A stretch of 64,000 bases of DNA, from assembly GCA_031963405.1 (NCBI GenBank), contig JASSUJ010000001.1, forward strand, positions 2,170,001 through 2,234,000, written 5' to 3'. The position numbers and the translations under genes are program-made. Shown here piece after piece: positions 40,242 through 48,346 of this stretch. Below the pieces are notes generated by a model. That model saw only the letters and a list, made by a program, of their open reading frames with translations. It did no database searches and had not been told where the DNA came from. The stretch's first letter is position 1. Each line of letters begins with the position of its first letter. Source of the stretch: JASSUD01 sp031963405 (lineage in GTDB: Bacteria > Pseudomonadota > Gammaproteobacteria > Burkholderiales > Burkholderiaceae).

Positions 40242-40858
40242 TACTTGAGCTTCTTGATGAGCAAGGGCAGCAAGCTGCCCAGGTTAACGCCTCTGATGCT
40301 GTTTTCGGTCGTGCCTATAACGAAGCATTGATTCACCAAATAGTGGTGGCTTATCAAGCCAATGCGCGTAGTGGTGATCGGAAGCAAAAAGATCGCGGCG
40401 AAGTTAAGCACTCGACCAAAAAACCTTGGAAGCAAAAAGGTACTGGTCGTGCTCGTGCAGGTATGACTTCGAGCCCAATTTGGCGCGGAGGCGGTCGAAT
40501 TTTCCCTAATTCGCCAGAAGAGAATTTCTCTCAAAAAATTAATAAAAAGATGTTCCGTGCGGGGATTTGCTCGATTATGTCTCAGTTGGCTCGTGATGGG
40601 CGGCTGGCAGTTGTCGAGAGCCTCGAGCTTGAAGCGCCTAAAACTAAGTTGTTAGCGCAAAAAATCAAGCAAATGGGACTGGAGTCGGTATTAATGATTA
40701 CCGATGTGATGGACGAAAATCTGTACCTTGCGTCACGTAATTTGCCTAATGTGGCAGTGATTGAGTCGCGTCATGCTGACCCTCAGTCATTGATTTACTT
40801 TAAGAAAATCTTGATGACCAAGGCTGCTGTAGCTCAGGTAGAGGAGTTGCTATCATGA
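40238..40858 (+). CDS. rplD: 50S ribosomal protein L4
   Basis: L4 lines the exit tunnel with its extended loop (KPWKQKGTGRARAGMTSSPI, RGGGRIFPN) and in enterobacteria represses the S10 operon. The 206-residue length is normal. It overlaps rplC and rplW by four bases each, so translational coupling is likely. Confidence 0.98.
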   Translation: MILELLDEQGQQAAQVNASDAVFGRAYNEALIHQIVVAYQANARSGDRKQKDRGEVKHSTKKPWKQKGTGRARAGMTSSPIWRGGGRIFPNSPEENFSQKINKKMFRAGICSIMSQLARDGRLAVVESLELEAPKTKLLAQKIKQMGLESVLMITDVMDENLYLASRNLPNVAVIESRHADPQSLIYFKKILMTKAAVAQVEELLS

Positions 40859-41169
40859 CCGATCACCATAAAAATGATCATCGTTTGTTGCAAGTTCTGT
40901 TGAGTCCTGTCATTTCTGAAAAGGCAACCCTGCTAGCTGAAAAGCGCGATCAGGTGAGCTTTGAAGTGGTGCCAAGCGCAACAAAGCAAGAAATCAAAGA
41001 CGCAGTTGAGCTACTTTTTAAAGTAGAAGTTGAGTCGGTGAATGTATTAAATCGTAAGGGTAAAGCGAAACGCCATGGCCGTACCCAAGGTTGTCGCAAA
41101 GATACGCGTAAAGCGTATGTATGCTTGAAGCCCGGCCAAGAGATTAACTTTGAAGCGGAGGCTAGCTAG
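40855..41169 (+). CDS. rplW: 50S ribosomal protein L23
   Basis: L23 lies at the tunnel exit and is the docking site for trigger factor and SRP. LLQVLLSPVISEKATLLAEK, the VEVESVNVLNRKGKAKRHGR loop and the C-terminal KAYVCLKPGQEINF are typical; 104 residues is standard. It overlaps rplD by four bases and ends two bases before rplB. Confidence 0.98.
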   Translation: MTDHHKNDHRLLQVLLSPVISEKATLLAEKRDQVSFEVVPSATKQEIKDAVELLFKVEVESVNVLNRKGKAKRHGRTQGCRKDTRKAYVCLKPGQEINFEAEAS

Positions 41170-41171
41170 TT

Positions 41172-41999
41172 ATGGCACTGGTTAAAACTAAGCCGACTTC
41201 TGCGGGCCGGCGCTCGCGTGTCTTGGTGGTTAATAAGGATTTGCATAAAGGCAAGCCTTTTGCAGGATTGTTGGAGTCGCAAAGTAAAAAGGCCGGTCGT
41301 AATCACCACGGTCGTATTACAACCCATCATCAGGGTGGCGGTCACAAGCAGCAGTATCGGATTATCGATTTTCGTCGTAATAAAGACGGCATTACCGCGA
41401 AAGTGGAACGTCTTGAATATGACCCAAATCGTAGTGCAAATATTGCTTTGTTATGCTACGCCGATGGTGAGCGTCGTTACATTATTTCGCCAAAGGGATT
41501 GGTAGTTGGCCAGGAGCTTTTGTCGGGTGTTGAAGCCCCAATTCGTGCTGGTAATACCTTGCCAATCCTGAATATTCCTGTCGGTACCACGATTCATTGC
41601 ATCGAAATGTTGCCAGGCAAAGGTGCGCAAATCGCTCGTTCTGCTGGTGCATCGGCTGTATTGCTGGCGCGTGAGGGAATGTATGCTCAAGTTCGTCTGC
41701 GCTCCGGTGAGATTCGCCGCGTTCACGTTGAATGTCGCGCGACAGTTGGTGAAGTAGGTAATGAAGAGCATAGCTTGCGTCAAATTGGTAAAGCTGGTGC
41801 TAACCGTTGGCGCGGAATTCGCCCAACTGTGCGTGGTGTAGCGATGAACCCAGTGGATCACCCACACGGTGGTGGTGAAGGTAAAACTTCAGGTGGTCGT
41901 CATCCAGTCAACCGTAACGGCGTACCGACCAAAGGTTACCGCACTCGGCGCAACAAGCGTACGACTACGATGATCGTGCAGCGCCGCAACAAGCGTTAA
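41172..41999 (+). CDS. rplB: 50S ribosomal protein L2
   Basis: L2 is a primary 23S-binding protein required for subunit joining and peptidyl-transferase activity. The N-terminal basic segment with GRITTHHQGGGHKQQYR, and the C-terminal VAMNPVDHPHGGGEGKTSGG with its conserved histidine are present. The 275-residue length is normal. Confidence 0.99.
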   Translation: MALVKTKPTSAGRRSRVLVVNKDLHKGKPFAGLLESQSKKAGRNHHGRITTHHQGGGHKQQYRIIDFRRNKDGITAKVERLEYDPNRSANIALLCYADGERRYIISPKGLVVGQELLSGVEAPIRAGNTLPILNIPVGTTIHCIEMLPGKGAQIARSAGASAVLLAREGMYAQVRLRSGEIRRVHVECRATVGEVGNEEHSLRQIGKAGANRWRGIRPTVRGVAMNPVDHPHGGGEGKTSGGRHPVNRNGVPTKGYRTRRNKRTTTMIVQRRNKR

Positions 42000-42014
42000 G
42001 GAAGGAATTAATTC

Positions 42015-42290
42015 ATGGCACGTTCTGCTAAAAAAGGTCCTTTTTGTGATGCTGTCTTGCTGAAAAAGCTTGAGAAGCTCTCAAAAACAGGAAAAAAACC
42101 GATTATCAAAACTTGGTCGCGTCGCTCGACGATTTTGCCGGTTTTCATCGGTTGGACATTTGCGGTACATAACGGGCGTCAGCATGTGCCTGTTTATGTA
42201 GGGCCGGAAATGGTCGGTCATAAATTTGGTGAGTTTGCTCTGACCCGTACTTTCAAAGGGCATCTGGCTGATAAGAAGGCGAAGAGATAA
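42015..42290 (+). CDS. rpsS: 30S ribosomal protein S19
   Basis: S19 is in the 30S head next to S13 and touches tRNA. RSAKKGPFCDAVLLKKLEK, IKTWSRRSTILPVFIGWTF and GEFALTRTFKGHLADKKAKR are typical; length is 91 residues. AAGGAATTAATTC precedes the ATG. Confidence 0.98.
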   Translation: MARSAKKGPFCDAVLLKKLEKLSKTGKKPIIKTWSRRSTILPVFIGWTFAVHNGRQHVPVYVGPEMVGHKFGEFALTRTFKGHLADKKAKR

Positions 42291-42298
42291 TGGACAAG

Positions 42299-42628
42299 AT
42301 GGAAACTAAAGCAAAGCACTGCGGTGCTCGCGTTTCAGCGCAGAAAGCACGTCTTGTCGTTGATCAAATCAGAGGTTTGCCGGTTGCTCGGGCGTTGGAT
42401 GTTTTGACGTTTTCGCCTAAAAAAGCGGCAGTCTTGGTTAAGAAGGTCGTGGAATCTGCGATTGCCAATGCCGAGCATAATCAAGGCGCTGATATTGATG
42501 AGTTGAAAGTAACCGGCATTTATGTAGATAAAGCCGCTTCACTAAAACGCTCATCAGCACGTGCGAAAGGTCGTGGCAATCAGATTGAAAAACAATCTTG
42601 CCATATTACGGTAATAGTTGGAAATTAA
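42299..42628 (+). CDS. rplV: 50S ribosomal protein L22
   Basis: L22 binds 23S rRNA and forms part of the exit tunnel wall. ARVSAQKARLVVDQIRGLPV, AIANAEHNQGADIDELKV and RAKGRGNQIEKQSCHITV are signatures. The ATG at 42299 (METKAKHCGAR) gives 109 residues, as in Burkholderia. An ATG at 42290, overlapping the rpsS stop as TAATG, would add three residues and is possible. Confidence 0.96.
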   Translation: METKAKHCGARVSAQKARLVVDQIRGLPVARALDVLTFSPKKAAVLVKKVVESAIANAEHNQGADIDELKVTGIYVDKAASLKRSSARAKGRGNQIEKQSCHITVIVGN

Positions 42629-42638
42629 GGGGCCATAG

Positions 42639-43427
42639 ATGGGGCAAAAAATTCATCCAATTGGCTTTCGCCTAGCTGTTAGCCGTAAGTGCAAGTCAAC
42701 TTGGTTCGCTGCAAAGAATGCCTTATTTGCTGATCTACTAAATAAAGATATTAGTGTTCGTCAATATTTAGAAGAAGAGTTAAATAAGAAGAAAAAAGCG
42801 TCGGTCAGTCGAATTGAGATTGAGCGTCCTGCAAAAAGCGCACGCGTCACGATTTATACGGCACGTCCGGGTGTTGTGATCGGCAAGAAGGGCGAAGATA
42901 TTGAAATATTGAAAAATGAGCTGCAACGCCGTATGGGTGTGCCAGTACATATCAATATTGAAGAAATTCGTAAGCCTGAAATAGATGCTCAGTTAATAGC
43001 TGATTCGATTGCGCAGCAGCTTGAGCGTCGTGTTATGTTTCGTCGCGCAAGAAAGCGGGCGATGCAAAACGCTATGCGCATGGGTGTTCAAGGTATCAAG
43101 ATCAGTTGTGCTGGCCGTTTAAACGGCATTGAGATCGCACGTACAGAGTGGTCTCTTGAAGGTCGTATGCCGCTTCACACCATATCTTATGATATCGATT
43201 GGGGGCATGCCACAGCACAAACGCAATATGGCGCAATCGGCGTTACCGTATTAGTGTTTAAAGGTAATACATTTGGCGGTGAAGAAGTCACGCTGAACGC
43301 TGAAGTTCCAGAAGAAAAACGCCCACGTCGCGCACGTCCAGCCAATCGCGGAGATAAAGCGGGTGCACGCCCAGCTGGTACGCGTCGGACTGGCGGTAAT
43401 GCAGGCGATGCCAAGCAGGGAGAGTAA
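42639..43427 (+). CDS. rpsC: 30S ribosomal protein S3
   Basis: S3 sits at the mRNA entry and has helicase activity with S4 and S5. MGQKIHPIGFRLAVSRKCKS, the KH domain (RPGVVIGKKGEDIE), and GRLNGIEIARTEW are clear. The 262-residue length includes the basic Arg/Gly/Ala-rich tail (RPRRARPANRGDKAGARPAG) typical of Burkholderia. AAGGGGCCATAG precedes the ATG. Confidence 0.98.
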   Translation: MGQKIHPIGFRLAVSRKCKSTWFAAKNALFADLLNKDISVRQYLEEELNKKKKASVSRIEIERPAKSARVTIYTARPGVVIGKKGEDIEILKNELQRRMGVPVHINIEEIRKPEIDAQLIADSIAQQLERRVMFRRARKRAMQNAMRMGVQGIKISCAGRLNGIEIARTEWSLEGRMPLHTISYDIDWGHATAQTQYGAIGVTVLVFKGNTFGGEEVTLNAEVPEEKRPRRARPANRGDKAGARPAGTRRTGGNAGDAKQGE

Positions 43428-43429
43428 GG

Positions 43430-43846
43430 ATGTTGCAACCAAAGCGCAGAAAGTATCGTAAAGAGCAAAAAGGGCGGAATACCGGTGTTGCAACGCGCGG
43501 TAATAAAGTGTCGTTTGGTACGTTTGGCTTGAAAGCCTTGGAGCGAGGTCGTTTGACTTCGCGTCAAATCGAGGCTGCACGTCGTGCGATGACTCGGCAT
43601 ATTAAGCGCGGTGGACGTATTTGGATTCGTATTTTTCCAGATAAGCCAATTTCGCAAAAGCCAGCTGAAGTGCGGATGGGTAATGGTAAAGGCAATCCAG
43701 AGTACTATGTCGCTGAAATTCAGCCAGGCAAAATGCTCTATGAAATGGATGGTATTAGCGAAGAATTAGCACGCGAAGCCTTTCGTTTGGCCTCAGCTAA
43801 GTTGCCTTTGAAGGCAGTATTTGTCACGCGTCAGCTTGGCGCTTAA
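43430..43846 (+). CDS. rplP: 50S ribosomal protein L16
   Basis: L16 helps shape the A-site tRNA path of the large subunit. MLQPKRRKYRKEQKGRNTG, GLKALERGRLTSRQIEAARR and WIRIFPDKPISQKPAEVRMG are conserved; 138 residues is normal. It starts two bases after rpsC. The next gene is 102 bases away because a palindrome lies between them. Confidence 0.98.
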   Translation: MLQPKRRKYRKEQKGRNTGVATRGNKVSFGTFGLKALERGRLTSRQIEAARRAMTRHIKRGGRIWIRIFPDKPISQKPAEVRMGNGKGNPEYYVAEIQPGKMLYEMDGISEELAREAFRLASAKLPLKAVFVTRQLGA

Positions 43847-43848
43847 AG

Positions 43849-43927
43849 CGTATCGAATGAAAAAGTGATTCTGCCTCATTAGATACAAATATGTATATTG
43901 AAAGGCAGAATCTTTTTGATTGATACG
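43849..43927. repeat. 79-bp palindromic element between rplP and rpmC
   Basis: CGTATCGAATGAAAAAG pairs with CTTTTTGATTGATACG, and the inner stem GATTCTGCCT/AGGCAGAATC (43867-43876, 43903-43912) is perfect. The 26-base loop has GATAC and GTATA words, like the other loops. It starts two bases after the rplP stop, in a place where these genes normally abut. Confidence 0.8.
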
Positions 43928-43948
43928 ATTTTAGAATGGAGAAAAGCG

Positions 43949-44158
43949 ATGAAAACTTCTGAGTTTCGCGCTAAGAGTAAAGCTGAGCTGAATAAAGAAT
44001 TGTCAGATCTGCTAAAAGCGCAATTTGGCCTAAGAATGCAATTGGCTACTCAGCAATTAAGCAATAACAGTCTAATTAAGAAAATGCGCCGCACCATTGC
44101 GCGGCTGCGTACTGTGTTGACTGAGAAAATATTGGCTGAAAAGGCGGAACAAAAATGA
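43949..44158 (+). CDS. rpmC: 50S ribosomal protein L29
   Basis: L29 is a small two-helix protein near the tunnel exit beside L23. MKTSEFRAKSKAELNKELSD and MRRTIARLRTVLTEK identify it. The ATG at 43949 follows TGGAGAAAAGCG; a longer frame from 43898 runs through the repeat and is rejected. The 69-residue protein overlaps rpsQ by four bases. Confidence 0.96.
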   Translation: MKTSEFRAKSKAELNKELSDLLKAQFGLRMQLATQQLSNNSLIKKMRRTIARLRTVLTEKILAEKAEQK

Positions 44159-44433
44159 ATGATAGCGCTACAAATTTGCCTAAGCGTCAACGCTCGCTGA
44201 TTGGTAAGGTAGTGAGCAGTAAGCGGGATAAAACAGTCACTGTACTGATCGAACGTAGTGTTAAGCACGACAAATACGATAAATACGTAAAGCGTTCGAA
44301 GAAGTATCACGCGCATGATGAAGCGAATGTGTATAACGAAGGCGATCTTGTTGAAATTCAAGAAGGTCGGCCAATCTCAAAAACAAAAGCTTGGTCTGTG
44401 TCGCGTCTTGTGCAAGCCGCTGCGCAAATTTAA
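44155..44433 (+). CDS. rpsQ: 30S ribosomal protein S17
   Basis: S17 is an early 16S-binding protein with an OB fold. RSLIGKVVSSKRDKTVTVLI, YVKRSKKYHAHDEANVYNEG and RPISKTKAWSVSRLV are typical. The 92-residue length fits. It is coupled to rpmC by a four-base overlap and is followed by a 617-base spacer. Confidence 0.98.
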   Translation: MNDSATNLPKRQRSLIGKVVSSKRDKTVTVLIERSVKHDKYDKYVKRSKKYHAHDEANVYNEGDLVEIQEGRPISKTKAWSVSRLVQAAAQI

Positions 44434-44444
44434 TCAATTTGCCT

Positions 44445-44545
44445 GAAAAGCGCTGAATCAATTGTTGGTAACGAATGTCTGTATAGGTGGTGCGCCTATA
44501 CGTCAAAAAGACATAAAGCTACATCCGGTTTATTCGGCGTTTTCT
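44445..44545. repeat. Palindromic element after rpsQ
   Basis: GAAAAGCGCTGAATCAA (44445-44461) pairs imperfectly with TTTATTCGGCGTTTTC; the interior has a perfect GTATAGG/CCTATAC stem (44481-44487, 44495-44501) with a 7-base loop. Its ends match the element at 33836. Confidence 0.75.
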
Positions 44546-44787
44546 CTAGTATTTCGTTGGTTCTTGTTTCGGCGATTTTGATAAATGCAGGTGATATAAG
44601 CCTCTATTTGGCCAATAAATCGCTTACCTTGCCAATTTATTAGGGACTAGCGTTTTTATTTTGTTTGTATCGAAGAAATTTATTAGCTTTATTGGCTTTA
44701 ATACTTTTATCAAATGGAATGCTGGTTTTAGGTAATGCTATCTTGGTGATAGTGATCTATAAATTAATGCAAAGCTTTTAAAAGTTC

Positions 44788-44796
44788 TGTTATAAT
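44788..44796 (+). promoter_or_regulatory. Extended -10 promoter upstream of rplN
   Basis: TGTTATAAT gives an extended -10 (TGn plus TATAAT, 44791-44796). The -35 region (near 44768, TGCAAA) is poor, which is common for extended -10 promoters. It would drive rplN and the genes after it. Confidence 0.6.
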
Positions 44797-45050
44797 CTCG
44801 CGCTTCTCTAGTGAAGAGCTGCGGGTTTTGTGGCAGGCTGCGTTTTGATAGGGTTGCGCCTTCCAGTGCTTCGAAATAGATGTTGAGAGGCTGCTCGGGG
44901 GAGAGCGAAGAATTTTTTAGCCCGTTAATGATTGTATGGGTTGGTGCGGGTTGGTGTAGCTAGAAGTTGGGGTTAGAGGTTGGCAAATCTAATACTGATC
45001 GGCAGCGCCATTAAATCAAAGGCCATAAGTCAGGTTAAGTTAGAAAAATC

Positions 45051-45419
45051 ATGATTCAAAGCGAAAGTGAACTTGAAGTAGCCGATAATACCGGCGCACG
45101 TAGGCTTTTATGCATCAAAGTTCTTGGTGGATCAAAGCGCAGATATGCAGGTATTGGCGATATTATTAAAGTTACCGTCAAAGAAGCGACGCCGCGTGGG
45201 CGCGTGAAAAAAGGTGAAGTCTATAATGCGGTGGTAGTGCGCACAGCAAAGGGCGTACGCCGTCCAGATGGCTCCCTAGTCAAGTTCGATAAGAACGCTG
45301 CCGTACTGCTCAATAATAAGCTTGAGCTTATCGCTACTCGTATTTTTGGGCCAGTTACGCGTGAATTGCGTAGCGAACGTTTTATGAAAATAATTTCGCT
45401 GGCGCCAGAAGTGCTCTAA
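45051..45419 (+). CDS. rplN: 50S ribosomal protein L14
   Basis: L14 forms inter-subunit bridges on the face of the 50S subunit. MIQSESELEVADNTGARRLL, GDIIKVTVKEATPRGRVKKG and RIFGPVTRELRSERFMKIISLAPEVL (broken by family variants) identify it; 122 residues is standard. No strong ribosome-binding site precedes the ATG. Confidence 0.98.
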   Translation: MIQSESELEVADNTGARRLLCIKVLGGSKRRYAGIGDIIKVTVKEATPRGRVKKGEVYNAVVVRTAKGVRRPDGSLVKFDKNAAVLLNNKLELIATRIFGPVTRELRSERFMKIISLAPEVL

Positions 45420-45539
45420 GAGCCAGATATCGAAAAGCAAAATAAGCAAAGCATCAAAAAATTTAAGCTGCGTCAGTGTAATGATTGTTAGCTCAAATTA
45501 AATTTGATATCTGCTCCTTGGCTCCGAATAGGAATTCAA

Positions 45540-45851
45540 ATGAAGAAAATGCGCAAGGGTGATGAAGTTGTCGTTATCACTGGGAAAGATAAGGGTAAGC
45601 GTGGCTTAGTATTGGCTGTCCACGATGACCGGATGCTGGTTGAGGGAATGAATCTCGTCAAAAAGCATGTTAAGCCTAACCCCGCGAAAGGCGTGGTAGG
45701 TGGTGTGGAAACGAAATCGATGCCTATCGATGTATCAAACCTGGCTTTGGTGGATGCCAATGGCAAACCATCTCGCGTTGGTATTAAGATCGGCGAAGAT
45801 GGCAAAAAGCATCGTTTTCTAAAAACAACTGGCGCCGAATTAAGCGCTTGA
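45540..45851 (+). CDS. rplX: 50S ribosomal protein L24
   Basis: L24 initiates 50S assembly. The KOW motif region (MRKGDEVVVITGKDKGKRG) and GVVGGVETKSMPIDVSNLAL are typical. The ATG at 45540 follows AGGAATTCAA and gives 103 residues; an earlier in-frame start at 45504 would add 12 residues without family support. Confidence 0.96.
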   Translation: MKKMRKGDEVVVITGKDKGKRGLVLAVHDDRMLVEGMNLVKKHVKPNPAKGVVGGVETKSMPIDVSNLALVDANGKPSRVGIKIGEDGKKHRFLKTTGAELSA

Positions 45852-46049
45852 GATTGGTGTCCTGTTTCGTAAGTCAGCTTGAGATGAAATAGGTTCATTG
45901 TATTGGGTTGTTATGCCGTACCGTTTATTTGTTGCTGTTGAGGGTTTGTGTTGATCTCATTAATATGTTTTTGAGCATGTTCCCTGGCAATAAAGTAATC
46001 GGTTTTGCATCATCAGGTTATTGACAGAGCAGGACATTTGGAGTGAGAA

Positions 46050-46589
46050 ATGGCTCGTTTGCAAGAAGTTTATAAGACAAAAGTTGTGGCAGAGCTAATG
46101 GCGAAATTTGGCTATAAGTCTGTCATGCAAGTTCCGCGTATTACCAAAATCACGCTCAATATGGGGCTTGGTGGTGCGGTTGCTGATAAAAAAATTATTG
46201 AAAGTGCTGCGGCTGACCTGGCTAAAATTGCAGGGCAAAAACCGGTATCGACAAAGGCGCGCAAAGCGATTGCTGGCTTTAATAAGCTACGCGAAGGCAT
46301 TCCTATTGGCGTTAAGGTTACTCTGCGTGGTCAGCGGATGTGGGAATTCCTCGATCGTCTAATTACAGTGGCATTGCCGCGTGTACGTGACTTCCGTGGT
46401 TTATCCGCGCGTTCCTTTGATGGGCGTGGTAATTACAACTTTGGTTCTAGAGACCAAAGTATGTTTCTTGAAGTTGAAGATCAAATTGATGTGCTGCGTG
46501 GATTCGATCTAAATATCGCTACGTCTGCACAAGTCGATGAAGAAGCTAAGGCATTGCTTGCCAGCTTGAAATTTCCATTCCGAAATTGA
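46050..46589 (+). CDS. rplE: 50S ribosomal protein L5
   Basis: L5 binds 5S rRNA in the central protuberance and contacts P-site tRNA. MQVPRITKITLNMGLGGAV, PVSTKARKAIAGFNKLREG and FRGLSARSFDGRGNYNFG are typical; 179 residues is standard. The gap to rplX (198 bases) shows nothing recognisable. Confidence 0.98.
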   Translation: MARLQEVYKTKVVAELMAKFGYKSVMQVPRITKITLNMGLGGAVADKKIIESAAADLAKIAGQKPVSTKARKAIAGFNKLREGIPIGVKVTLRGQRMWEFLDRLITVALPRVRDFRGLSARSFDGRGNYNFGSRDQSMFLEVEDQIDVLRGFDLNIATSAQVDEEAKALLASLKFPFRN

Positions 46590-46596
46590 GGTTATT

Positions 46597-46902
46597 GTGG
46601 CTAGACAGGCACTAATCGAGCGCGAAAAAAAGCGCACTCGCTTAAGAGAAAAATACGCTGCTCAGCGTGCTGAGCTTAAGGCTGTTATTGACGATTCGAG
46701 TAAATCGGACGAAGAACGTTATGGTGCGCGCATCAAGTTGCAACAGCTGCCGCGCAATGCTAACCCTACTCGTCAACGCAATCGCTGCGCATTGACAGGG
46801 CGCGCACGTGGCACGTTCCGAAAATTCGGCCTGGCACGCCACAAGATTCGTGAAATCGCATGCCGCGGTGAAATCCCTGGTTTAGTTAAAGCAAGCTGGT
46901 AG
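46597..46902 (+). CDS. rpsN: 30S ribosomal protein S14
   Basis: S14 completes the 30S head near the A site. This is the zinc-free long form (101 residues): RNRCALTGRARGTFRKFGLA, with no CxxC pair. It begins with GTG at 46597, seven bases after rplE. Confidence 0.97.
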   Translation: MARQALIEREKKRTRLREKYAAQRAELKAVIDDSSKSDEERYGARIKLQQLPRNANPTRQRNRCALTGRARGTFRKFGLARHKIREIACRGEIPGLVKASW

Positions 46903-46914
46903 TAGGAGAAGAAT

Positions 46915-47313
46915 ATGAGTATGAGTGATCCTATTGCTGATATGTTGACCCGTATCCGTAATGCACAAAAAGTTGGAAAGAAATCTGCGGCTATGCCTTC
47001 ATCAAAATTTCGTGCAGCGATTGCACAAGTCTTGAAAGATGAAGGTTATATCGAGGATTTTACTGTTATCAGTCAAGATAATAATAAAGCCACGCTAGAC
47101 ATCACCCTTAAGTATTATGCTGGCCGTCCCGTTATTGCATCAGTGAAGCGTGTATCGCGTCCGGGTCTGCGAGTTTATAAAGGCTGTGGTGATATCAAGC
47201 GTGTGATGGATGGTTTAGGGATTTCCATTATTTCTACGCCACAAGGTCTAATGACCGATCGCCAAGCTCGTAAAGCAGGCGTGGGTGGTGAAGTTATTTG
47301 TGATGTCACCTAA
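46915..47313 (+). CDS. rpsH: 30S ribosomal protein S8
   Basis: S8 binds the central domain of 16S rRNA and in enterobacteria represses the spc operon. MSMSDPIADMLTRIRNAQKV and GLGISIISTPQGLMTDRQAR are signatures; 132 residues. AGGAGAAGAAT precedes the ATG. Confidence 0.98.
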   Translation: MSMSDPIADMLTRIRNAQKVGKKSAAMPSSKFRAAIAQVLKDEGYIEDFTVISQDNNKATLDITLKYYAGRPVIASVKRVSRPGLRVYKGCGDIKRVMDGLGISIISTPQGLMTDRQARKAGVGGEVICDVT

Positions 47314-47391
47314 GAAATATGGGATTTTAAAGTATTTTGCGCGCGCTTGCGCAGCACTCACTTTGATGTCCTGATAGAGGAGAAATAAAGC

Positions 47392-47922
47392 ATGTCGCGA
47401 GTAGGTAAAGACCCGATTGTTCTACCATCGGGCGTCGAAGTGACAATAAATGATGAGTGCATTACGGTCAAAGGGCCGCTTGGCATCATTTCAAGAAAAG
47501 TTAATCACTTAATTAAAGTGATCAACGAGAGCGGTACATTGACATTCGAGCCAGTTGAGGTAAGCCCTCAAGCGCACGCTATGTGGGGGACCATGCGAGC
47601 ATTGGTCAACAATATGGTTAAAGGTGTGACAGAGGGCTTTGAGCGTAAGCTTCAGCTAATCGGCGTGGGCTATAAAGCTCAAGTGCAAGGTGACATTTTG
47701 ACTCTAGCGCTTGGTTTCTCTCATCCTATTATTTATCAATCCCCTGAAGGCATCAAAGTGTCGGTTGACGGTCAAATTGTAACAGTTTGGGGTAAGGATA
47801 AAGAGGGCGTCGGGCAGGTGGCTTCTGTAATACGTGGCAAGCGTCCACCTGAGCCTTATAAGGGCAAAGGCGTACGTTACGTCGGCGAGAAAGTTATGCT
47901 GAAAGAAATTAAGAAAAAATAA
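47392..47922 (+). CDS. rplF: 50S ribosomal protein L6
   Basis: L6 lies near the factor-binding site and sarcin-ricin loop. MSRVGKDPIVLPSGVEVTIN, GVGYKAQVQGDILTLALGFS and RGKRPPEPYKGKGVRYVGE identify it; 176 residues is standard. AGAGGAGAAATAAAGC precedes the ATG. Confidence 0.98.
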   Translation: MSRVGKDPIVLPSGVEVTINDECITVKGPLGIISRKVNHLIKVINESGTLTFEPVEVSPQAHAMWGTMRALVNNMVKGVTEGFERKLQLIGVGYKAQVQGDILTLALGFSHPIIYQSPEGIKVSVDGQIVTVWGKDKEGVGQVASVIRGKRPPEPYKGKGVRYVGEKVMLKEIKKK

Positions 47923-47933
47923 AGGTACGAACG

Positions 47934-48335
47934 ATGAATAAAAAAGTAGCTCGTCTACGTCGTGCGCGTCGTACACGCCTTAAAATTGCTGAATTGAAAG
48001 TGTATCGCTTATCAGTGCATCGCACTAATAAGCATATTTATGCGCAAATCTTCTCACAGTGTGGTGAAAAGGTGCTAGTAAGTGCCTCCACGCTTGAAGC
48101 CGAAGTGCGTCAGCAATTGGCTGCCAATGATGCTAAAAGCGACGCAAAGAAAGAGCATAAAAATAGCGGTCAAGGTGGAAATGTCGCGGCAGCGGCTTTA
48201 ATCGGCAAACGTATTGCTGAGAAAGCCAAAGCAGCCGGTATCGAAGGGGTTGCATTTGACCGCTCCGGCTTTCAATTTCATGGCCGCGTTGAGCAATTGG
48301 CAAAAGCTGCACGTGAGGCAGGCCTCGCGTTTTAA
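47934..48335 (+). CDS. rplR: 50S ribosomal protein L18
   Basis: L18 binds 5S rRNA with L5. KVARLRRARRTRLKIAEL, RLSVHRTNKHIYAQI and AFDRSGFQFHGRVEQLAKAAREAGL (typical C-terminus) are present. At 133 residues it exceeds the usual 117-121 because of a Lys/Asp-rich insertion at about residues 64-80 (NDAKSDAKKEHKNSGQ) just before GGNVAAAALIGKRIAEKA. The insertion lies in the surface loop after the first helix. Spacing to both neighbours is 11 bases. Confidence 0.97.
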   Translation: MNKKVARLRRARRTRLKIAELKVYRLSVHRTNKHIYAQIFSQCGEKVLVSASTLEAEVRQQLAANDAKSDAKKEHKNSGQGGNVAAAALIGKRIAEKAKAAGIEGVAFDRSGFQFHGRVEQLAKAAREAGLAF

Positions 48336-48346
48336 GGGATTCCGTA

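Larger units (their letters stand above)
44434..45050. other. rpsQ-rplN spacer with repeat, promoter and leader
   Basis: No gene is visible in these 617 bases. They hold the palindrome at 44445-44545, an AT-rich stretch, the promoter -10 at 44791-44796 and then a leader of about 250 bases rich in G and T. The spc-type half of the cluster (rplN onward) is therefore likely to have its own transcript. Confidence 0.55.
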
